A DNA stretch of 6,886 nucleotides from Clostridiales bacterium (GTDB lineage: Bacteria; Bacillota; Clostridia; Peptostreptococcales; JAAYPU01). A model generated the notes under the pieces. The model was not told the origin of the DNA. It did not search any database and saw only the letters and a program-made list of their open reading frames with translations. The stretch is from NCBI GenBank assembly GCA_012519645.1, contig JAAYPU010000169.1:1-6886 (forward strand), given 5' to 3'. Shown one piece after another: positions 1-4,229 of the stretch; within the stretch, counting starts at the first letter, position 1, and every line of letters begins with the position of its first letter. The position numbers were made by a program, and so were the translations under genes.

Positions 1-422
1 AAGAGACAACGGATATGATAGACGATTCTATCAAACAGGTAGAAGAAGGCTATATAATTGCAAATGATACAGCGGATGCTTTAAATAAAATTGTTTTGGG
101 TGTTACGGATGTTGGAGAAATCGTAGAGTATATTGCTCAAGCATCTAAAGAACAAAACAGCGCCATAACGGAAATCAATATAGGCATAGAGCAAATTTCT
201 CAGGTGATACAGAATAATACCGCAACAGCTGAAGAAAGCGCATCAGCAAGTGAAGAAATGGCCGGACAGTCTCAGATGCTCAAAGAAATGATTCAGCAAT
301 TCAAGCTTAAAGGGATGTCACAAAAATCAAATAATAATCCTCAAAAAATACAAGAAATCAAAAAACCGAACTATAGATTGAACACGATAGTATTGGACGA
401 TGAAGGCTTTGGCAAGTACTGA
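1..422 (+). CDS. Methyl-accepting chemotaxis protein, C-terminal fragment (5' end outside window)
   Basis: This is the distal part of the cytoplasmic signalling domain of a chemoreceptor. The reading frame is open to the left edge (first complete codon at 3, reading ETTDMIDDSI), so the ATG at 15 is an internal methionine and not the start. The visible part is a long coiled-coil return helix rich in A, S, E and Q, with the NTATAEESASASEEMAG stretch that in this family carries methylated Glu/Gln positions. It ends in a basic, low-complexity tail (QKSNNNPQK) and the terminus DDEGFGKY. It aligns residue by residue with the end of the complete receptor downstream (from ETTELIDNSI), but the last 35 or so residues differ. 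Such proteins form arrays with CheA and CheW and are modified by CheR and CheB. The sensor and hairpin tip are off the window, so the stimulus cannot be inferred. An intrinsic terminator follows, so it is transcriptionally separated from the next receptor. Confidence 0.95.
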   Translation, partial: ETTDMIDDSIKQVEEGYIIANDTADALNKIVLGVTDVGEIVEYIAQASKEQNSAITEINIGIEQISQVIQNNTATAEESASASEEMAGQSQMLKEMIQQFKLKGMSQKSNNNPQKIQEIKKPNYRLNTIVLDDEGFGKY

Positions 423-430
423 CAGCTAAT

Positions 431-467
431 AAAAGGCATAGACTGAAAATCTATGCCTTTTCTTTGT
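431..467 (+). terminator. Rho-independent terminator of the upstream MCP gene
   Basis: A perfect 12-bp inverted repeat (AAAAGGCATAGA at 431-442 with TCTATGCCTTTT at 450-461) encloses a 7-nt loop and runs into a T-rich tract (TTTTCTTTG). It starts 8 bp after the stop codon at 420-422. The A-tract before the stem also makes it partly able to act in the reverse direction. Confidence 0.9.
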
Positions 468-534
468 TATTTTAATTGAGTAAGATAAAAAAGTTAATAG
501 CATGTCAAATAAGGTAAAAAAATGTAAAAAAGAA

Positions 535-564
535 TTGAAAATGTTTTCATGTTTATAGTATAAT
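535..564 (+). promoter_or_regulatory. Sigma-A type promoter for the 813-aa MCP gene
   Basis: TTGAAA (535-540) and a perfect TATAAT (559-564) are separated by 18 bp. The expected start of transcription is near 571, giving a leader of about 275 nt before the ATG at 849. A run of ten T (579-588) lies in the first transcribed bases. I saw no motility sigma (SigD/FliA) promoter in this gap, so the receptor appears to be expressed from the housekeeping sigma. The call rests on sequence match only. Confidence 0.65.
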
Positions 565-570
565 GCTATT

Positions 571-848
571 AAATTTTGTTTTTTTTTTATCAAAGATTGA
601 AACCCATAACTCATTTATTAGTTAATAAATACCTGGTTGCAGATATTTGTTAGCATATTTTTTAATACTTTGAAGTATATAATCTCTGCAATCTATCAGA
701 TACTTTTTTAACAATTATTTAAATATGAATATGATCTCTATGATGAAAAAGTAAACCATTCGGAAGGAGGGGGGGCAATACTGAATGGCAGTCATATCAA
801 CATAGAGTATTATTAAAAAGGGGAGTATAAAAAGGAGGTAACTATTAA
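571..848 (+). promoter_or_regulatory. Long 5' leader of the MCP gene with a c-di-GMP-I riboswitch-like segment
   Basis: The 426-bp gap between the two receptor genes holds the upstream terminator, a promoter and this leader. Visible elements are an ATACTT/AAGTAT palindrome (665-678), a distant TGCAGA/TCTGCA pair (638-643 with 685-690), and a segment at about 749-800 that resembles parts of the GEMM-I (cyclic-di-GMP-I) aptamer. Its 5' side reads GTAAACCATTCGGAA and its 3' side ATGGCAGTCA, like the GCAAACC and ATGGCAGCCA blocks of that class. The conserved GGACGCAAAGC core is not intact, and the 5' arm of the second stem appears missing. This is therefore at best a degenerate or divergent copy. 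A strong second purine-rich tract (GGAAGGAGGGGGGG, 762-775) precedes a 6-codon ORF. The working ribosome binding site of the MCP gene is AGGAGG at 833-838. Confidence 0.3.
785..805 (+). CDS. Possible 6-codon leader peptide (MAVIST)
   Basis: ATG GCA GTC ATA TCA ACA TAG lies 9 nt after the purine tract ending at 775, a plausible Shine-Dalgarno spacing, and ends 43 nt before the MCP start. It may be translated and affect access to the downstream ribosome binding site. It is so short that chance is a real alternative, and the same bases overlap the riboswitch-like segment. Confidence 0.2.
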   Translation: MAVIST

Positions 849-3290
849 ATGTCATGGTTTAAAAACAGGAAAATAAGTACAAAAATTATTACGGGATTTA
901 CTCTGATTGCTGTATTAGCCGGAATTGTCGGCGCAGCAGGAATATTGAATATTAATACGGTTAATAATGCGGGAACTATTCTATTTAATAGTGCGACTAT
1001 ACCTAGTATACAATTGGGTGAGATTAGTATTAATTTTCAAAGAACGCGAGTAGCATATCGTGATATGCTTCTTTATCCGGAGCCTTCCAAGCAAAGAGAA
1101 GAATATAATAAAATTCTCGAAATGAAGAAAGAAAATGATGGATTGTTAGAAAGCTTTAAAGGCACTATTATTTCTGATGCAGAAATGGAAAAATTCGATC
1201 AATTATATGCAAAATATGAAAGGTATAATATATTGACAGAAGACTTTTGCAAACGCATCATGGATGGCGAAGATGCAAATAAGCTGCTATATGATATGAG
1301 AAATAGCGAAATAACATCAGTAACTCAAGAAGTTATAGAAATGATTGAAGAATTATTTACTGAAAAACAGGGAGAGGCACTGGTACTGGCAGATGTAATG
1401 GCTGCCGCAACGAACAGAGCAATATATTTCATGATAGGTGTCATAATTGCAGCAATAATAATCTCAATTATATATGGAAGATTTTTAATCAGATTTATCA
1501 GCATACCGATTCGTATATTAAAAGAAGCTTCAAATAAGTTAGCGCTTGGAGATACTAATGTTTACATAATACAAAAAACTAAGGATGAAATCGGAGAGTT
1601 GATGGGCTCCTTTGGCAGAATGGTTAAGAACATTGAGGAACATGCAAATATTGCACAAAAAATTGCTGAAGGTGATTTGGATATTGATATTCAAGAAAAA
1701 TCCGATAAAGATATTTTAGCCTTAAGCATGAAAAAAGTAATATATGAATTAAGATGCCTTATAGATGATGCGAATGCATTAAGCAATGCTGCTATTGTAG
1801 GGAATCTTGAAGTAAGAGGCGATGCTGAGAGATTTGAAGGTGGATATCGTGAAATTATTTCCGGTATGAATAAAACTATGGATGCTATTTCAGAACCGTT
1901 AAAAATAGGAATAGAATTCATTTATAATGTGGCAGAAGGCACACAGATGGAGCTTATACCGAATGAAGAAAAGTATAAAGGCTACTATAATCAGCTTATT
2001 GTTAATATGAATAATGTTCTGAAGTCACTGCTTATTATGTTAAATGAAGCAGGCGTATTAACTAAAGCAGCAATGGAAGGTAATTTATCTCACAGAGCAG
2101 ACATATCAAAATTAAAGGGCGGTTATATCGGTATACTTGGCGGATTTAATAATGCATTGGATGCTGTTATCAATCCGGTAAAAGAAGCTGCCGACGTACT
2201 CAAGGAAATGGCAAAGGGGAACTTAAGTGCCAGAGTACTGGGTGATTATCAGGGCGATCACGCAGAGATTAAAAATGCGTTAAATTTTACAGGAGAAACA
2301 ATACAAGAATATATATATGAGATTTCAGATATTTTAGGAAATATGGCGAATAAAGATTTTACCGGAGGAATTGAAAGAGAGTATTTAGGAGACTTTATAA
2401 AACTCAAAGACTCTATAAACTACATTTTGGGACAATTTAACTTTATATTAACTGAAATCAATAAATCATCCGAACAAGTGGAGGCTGCGGCAAGTCAAGT
2501 AGCTGCATCAAGTCAAAACTTATCCCGAGGTTCCTCAGAACAGGCAGGCTCTGTGGAAGAAATAAGTGCTACCATTTCTCAAGTGGCTGAGCAAACTAAA
2601 GAAAATGCAAAAAATGCTCAAGTGGCGAATGATCTTTCCAGCAGGGCAAAAAATGATGCCCAGGATGGCAATGCTCAGATGGGTAAAATGCTTAGAGCTA
2701 TGAATGAAATAAAAGAATCCTCAAAAAGCATTTCGAATATCATCAAGGTTATTGATGAAATTGCTTTCCAAACAAATATTTTAGCTTTGAATGCCGCTGT
2801 AGAGGCAGCCAGAGCCGGAGAACACGGAAAAGGATTTGCCGTTGTGGCTGAGGAAGTCAGAAACCTTGCAGCCAGAAGCGCAAAAGCGGCTAAAGAGACT
2901 ACTGAGTTGATAGATAATTCAATTAATAAAGTAGAAGAAGGATATATGATGGCAAATTCCACAGCTGAAGCACTGAATAAAATTGTAGTGGGGGTTGCAG
3001 ATGCCGTAAACATTGTAGGTATGATTGCAGGTGCATCCAACCATCAATCGGATGCAATAAGCGAGATCAATCAAGGAATTGAGCAGATTTCGCAGGTTAT
3101 CCAATACAATACGGCAACAGCAGAAGAAAGTGCATCAGCAAGTGAACAAATGGCCGGGCAGGCACAAATGCTTAAAGAGATGATTCAGGAGTTTAAACTA
3201 AAGGATATAACGAATGGGTCTGCGGAAGATAGGATCAAAAAATTAGGAGAGCCAAAGTATTATGAGGGATTAGAATTCTTTCCAATCTAA
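849..3290 (+). CDS. Methyl-accepting chemotaxis protein with a poly-HAMP array
   Basis: A membrane chemoreceptor that signals to CheA/CheW. Order of parts: a short basic N-terminus; first membrane helix, about residues 14-34; an extracellular helical sensor, about 36-188, resembling the 4HB_MCP type (FQRTRVAYRDMLLY at 63-76); second membrane helix, about 191-214; then a HAMP unit from about 211 to 263. It is followed by a chain of further HAMP-like units to about 535, each with a GNL/GDL-like turn (AEGDL 273, VGNL 317, AEGT 362, EGNL 410, KGNL 456, NKDF 501). The signalling domain follows, with the hairpin tip at about 635-678 (IDEIAFQTNILALNAAVEAA, then GKGFAVVAEEVRNLA). Likely methylation segments include ATAEESASASE (756-766). 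There is no C-terminal CheR-tethering pentapeptide, as is usual in Firmicutes. The start is supported by AGGAGG at 833-838, 10 nt before the ATG. The ligand cannot be told from sequence. Confidence 0.96.
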   Translation: MSWFKNRKISTKIITGFTLIAVLAGIVGAAGILNINTVNNAGTILFNSATIPSIQLGEISINFQRTRVAYRDMLLYPEPSKQREEYNKILEMKKENDGLLESFKGTIISDAEMEKFDQLYAKYERYNILTEDFCKRIMDGEDANKLLYDMRNSEITSVTQEVIEMIEELFTEKQGEALVLADVMAAATNRAIYFMIGVIIAAIIISIIYGRFLIRFISIPIRILKEASNKLALGDTNVYIIQKTKDEIGELMGSFGRMVKNIEEHANIAQKIAEGDLDIDIQEKSDKDILALSMKKVIYELRCLIDDANALSNAAIVGNLEVRGDAERFEGGYREIISGMNKTMDAISEPLKIGIEFIYNVAEGTQMELIPNEEKYKGYYNQLIVNMNNVLKSLLIMLNEAGVLTKAAMEGNLSHRADISKLKGGYIGILGGFNNALDAVINPVKEAADVLKEMAKGNLSARVLGDYQGDHAEIKNALNFTGETIQEYIYEISDILGNMANKDFTGGIEREYLGDFIKLKDSINYILGQFNFILTEINKSSEQVEAAASQVAASSQNLSRGSSEQAGSVEEISATISQVAEQTKENAKNAQVANDLSSRAKNDAQDGNAQMGKMLRAMNEIKESSKSISNIIKVIDEIAFQTNILALNAAVEAARAGEHGKGFAVVAEEVRNLAARSAKAAKETTELIDNSINKVEEGYMMANSTAEALNKIVVGVADAVNIVGMIAGASNHQSDAISEINQGIEQISQVIQYNTATAEESASASEQMAGQAQMLKEMIQEFKLKDITNGSAEDRIKKLGEPKYYEGLEFFPI

Positions 3291-3298
3291 AAAATAAA

Positions 3299-3334
3299 AA
3301 ACATCAGATAAATTCTAAACATCAGATAAATTCT
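3299..3334 (+). repeat. Exact 18-bp tandem duplication inside the MCP terminator
   Basis: The unit AAACATCAGATAAATTCT occurs at 3299-3316 and again immediately at 3317-3334, without mismatch. The second copy forms the proximal arm and loop of the terminator hairpin, and the first copy is a spare arm. It is consistent with slipped-strand duplication, and being exact it is probably recent. Confidence 0.95.
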
Positions 3335-3351
3335 GATGTTTTTTTATTTTT
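3317..3351 (+). terminator. Rho-independent terminator of the 813-aa MCP gene
   Basis: AAACATCAGA (3317-3326) pairs with TCTGATGTTT (3332-3341) around a 5-nt loop, followed by a T-rich tract (TTTTATTTTT). Because of the tandem duplication, the upstream A-rich arm (3291-3308) can alternatively pair with 3332-3350 in a longer stem with a 23-nt loop. The flanking A and T tracts suggest that it could act in both directions. The T-tract runs into the target-site copy of the adjoining transposon-like element. Confidence 0.88.
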
Positions 3352-3352
3352 C
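3345..3352. repeat. Left 8-bp target-site duplication
   Basis: TATTTTTC, identical to the copy at 3723-3730 on the other side of the 370-bp element. The match stops exactly at the element's terminal GG. Confidence 0.85.
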
Positions 3353-3375
3353 GGCTCTATGTCAAATGTTGGGGT
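3353..3375 (+). repeat. Left terminal inverted repeat of the element
   Basis: It starts GGCTCTATGTC and ends AAATGTTGGGGT. It matches the reverse complement of 3700-3722 at 19 of 23 positions (differences at positions 3, 9, 10 and 11). A local hairpin GCTCTA (3354-3359) with TAGAGC (3375-3380) overlaps it. Confidence 0.88.
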
Positions 3376-3670
3376 AGAGCACTTGTAAAACAAAGTTAAT
3401 GGAGCTGGCGAGAGTCAGCCTCTTAATTTAGCAAATTTTTTCGTTAATGCTAATCTTTCTGCATCAGCAGCATTTCAATCTCAGGAATTTTTCGCACGGT
3501 CAAACGTCAGCGTCCATGCTGCGATTGACCTAAAAATGACGTCCTGCCATTTTTACTTCAAAATCCCGTCGCTTTCAATGGCTGATGAATAGAAAGTTTA
3601 TCAAATCACTCAAAAACATGTTAAATAGAGTCTTTAGTTACTCATTACATGCAATATTTTTTTTCTTTTT

Positions 3671-3717
3671 TATAAAAAATGTTGGAGTGTTTTTATAGCA
3701 CCCCAACATTTATTATA
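3671..3717 (+). other. Subterminal hairpin at the right end of the element
   Basis: Arms 3671-3689 and 3699-3717 are 19 nt each with 17 paired positions and a 9-nt loop. The left arm carries an extra copy of the terminal motif (AAATGTTGGAGTG), so this end has two inverted copies of the core. It could be a second transposase-binding site or an RNA hairpin that limits read-through. No proper T-run follows, so intrinsic termination in the + direction is not assured. Confidence 0.7.
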
Positions 3718-3722
3718 GAACC
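3700..3722 (-). repeat. Right terminal inverted repeat of the element
   Basis: Read on the minus strand from 3722 inward it begins GGTTCTATAAT and ends AAATGTTGGGGT, the counterpart of the left repeat at 3353-3375. Confidence 0.88.
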
Positions 3723-3730
3723 TATTTTTC
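3723..3730. repeat. Right 8-bp target-site duplication
   Basis: TATTTTTC directly follows the element's right end and equals 3345-3352. Removing the element and one copy restores an uninterrupted sequence from the MCP terminator into the region upstream of csoR. Confidence 0.85.
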
Positions 3731-3836
3731 TAAGAAATATGGAAACAATTAAATGAGAATTGAAATTCCTTTATTTAATTATTAATGTCGCTTTTTATTT
3801 GCACAAAATAAGGGTAGAAAAAATACAAGATTAAGA

Positions 3837-3864
3837 TTGACATAGGGGATAAGTGATATATAAT
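3837..3864 (+). promoter_or_regulatory. Sigma-A promoter of the csoR-copA-copZ operon
   Basis: Both hexamers match consensus perfectly: TTGACA (3837-3842) and TATAAT (3859-3864), with a 16-bp spacer. Transcription should start near 3871, inside the putative CsoR operator and about 50 nt before the csoR ATG. A promoter this strong next to an operator fits an operon held down by a repressor. Confidence 0.88.
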
Positions 3865-3870
3865 ATAGTT

Positions 3871-3895
3871 ATACCCACCCCTGTGGGGATGGGGT
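3871..3895. promoter_or_regulatory. CsoR-type copper operator
   Basis: An isolated GC-rich interrupted inverted repeat in AT-rich DNA: left half ATACCCACCCC (3871-3881), spacer TGT, right half GGGGATGGGGT (3885-3895). The C-tract/G-tract layout (ACCC-ACCCC then GGGG-TGGG) resembles known CsoR operators such as that upstream of the Mycobacterium tuberculosis csoR gene. It begins 6 bp after the -10 box, so a bound CsoR tetramer would block initiation. The repressor is the next gene, implying autoregulation. Confidence 0.85.
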
Positions 3896-3920
3896 CTCAA
3901 CAAAATGGAGGTGTTAATAA

Positions 3921-4187
3921 ATGCAGTCTGCAGATAGAATACAGGTTATGAATCTTTTAAAGACATCGAAGGGTCAAATAGAGGGTATTATTAAAATGCT
4001 GGAAGACGATAGGTATTGTGTAGATGTTTTAAGACAGATTCTTGCAGTACAGGCTTTGTTAAAAAAAGCAAATTTAAAAATTATCGACCAACACATCAAG
4101 CATTGTGTAAAACAGGCTTTTACGGATGGCCACGGTGAAGAAAAAGTGGATGAAATCATTGAATTATTAGATAAATATGCTAAGTAA
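3921..4187 (+). CDS. csoR: CsoR, Cu(I)-sensing transcriptional repressor
   Basis: An 88-aa all-helical protein of the CsoR/RcnR family (formerly DUF156), of usual length. The family binds DNA as a tetramer and lets go when Cu(I) is bound between subunits. The three metal ligands are present with the classic spacing: Cys33, His58 and Cys62 (C-x24-H-x3-C), equivalent to C36, H61 and C65 of the M. tuberculosis protein. The second-shell Tyr32 before the first cysteine and Glu78 also match. This Cys-His-Cys set favours Cu(I) over the Ni/Co (RcnR) or persulfide-sensing (CstR, Cys-Cys only) branches. The N-terminal helix with KTSKGQIEGIIKML (14-27) matches the family DNA-binding helix. The start is supported by GGAGGTG at 3907-3913, 7 nt upstream. 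It is the first gene of the operon and lies 42 bp before copA. Confidence 0.96.
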   Translation: MQSADRIQVMNLLKTSKGQIEGIIKMLEDDRYCVDVLRQILAVQALLKKANLKIIDQHIKHCVKQAFTDGHGEEKVDEIIELLDKYAK

Positions 4188-4229
4188 TAGTGAAAGTATA
4201 ACTTCATCATTTGAAGCAGGAGGTAAATA

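Larger units (their letters stand above)
3353..3722. mobile_element. 370-bp non-autonomous ISL3-like element (MITE or internally deleted IS)
   Basis: The element has imperfect 23-bp terminal inverted repeats (19/23 identical; both share AAATGTTGGGGT and begin GGCTCTAT or GGTTCTAT) and a perfect flanking 8-bp direct repeat. GG-starting repeats of roughly this length with 8-bp duplications are typical of ISL3-family insertions; the family assignment is inferred from these ends only. No transposase is encoded: the longest open stretch (3389-3592, + strand) has no early start codon and no recognisable transposase motif. The interior is rich in inverted repeats: TTAGCA/TGCTAA (3428-3433, 3448-3453), GGTCAA/TTGACC with an inner CAGC/GCTG (3498-3530), TAAAAATG/CATTTTTA (3531-3538, 3548-3555) and a long hairpin at the right end (3671-3717). 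Its GC-richer middle (about 3480-3600) differs from the AT-rich flanks. It occupies most of the 630-bp gap between the MCP gene and csoR. Confidence 0.82.

Noticed and set aside
426..614. A 62-codon open frame on the minus strand
   Set aside because: It overlaps the terminator at 431-467 and the promoter at 535-564, and its composition reflects AT-rich DNA. No domain is recognisable and I saw no convincing ribosome binding site.
725..754. Short ORF MNMISMMKK in the MCP leader
   Set aside because: No Shine-Dalgarno sequence precedes it (upstream is AACAATTATTTAAAT), so translation is unlikely.
1691..1921. Minus-strand open frames within the MCP gene (also 2675-3040 and 2919-3104)
   Set aside because: They lie antisense to a fully supported coding region and lack any recognisable domain.
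3299..3334. Tandem direct repeat considered as the start of a CRISPR array
   Set aside because: There are only two adjacent 18-bp units with no spacer, and they are part of a terminator.
3389..3592. 67-codon stretch open on the + strand inside the 370-bp element
   Set aside because: It has no early start codon or ribosome binding site and no similarity I recognise to an ISL3 transposase. It is probably chance.
3747..3780. Stem AATTAAAT/ATTTAATT with an inner GAATT/AATTC pair upstream of the csoR promoter
   Set aside because: It is purely AT-rich, has no T-run or known operator pattern, and such palindromes arise easily by chance in this base composition.
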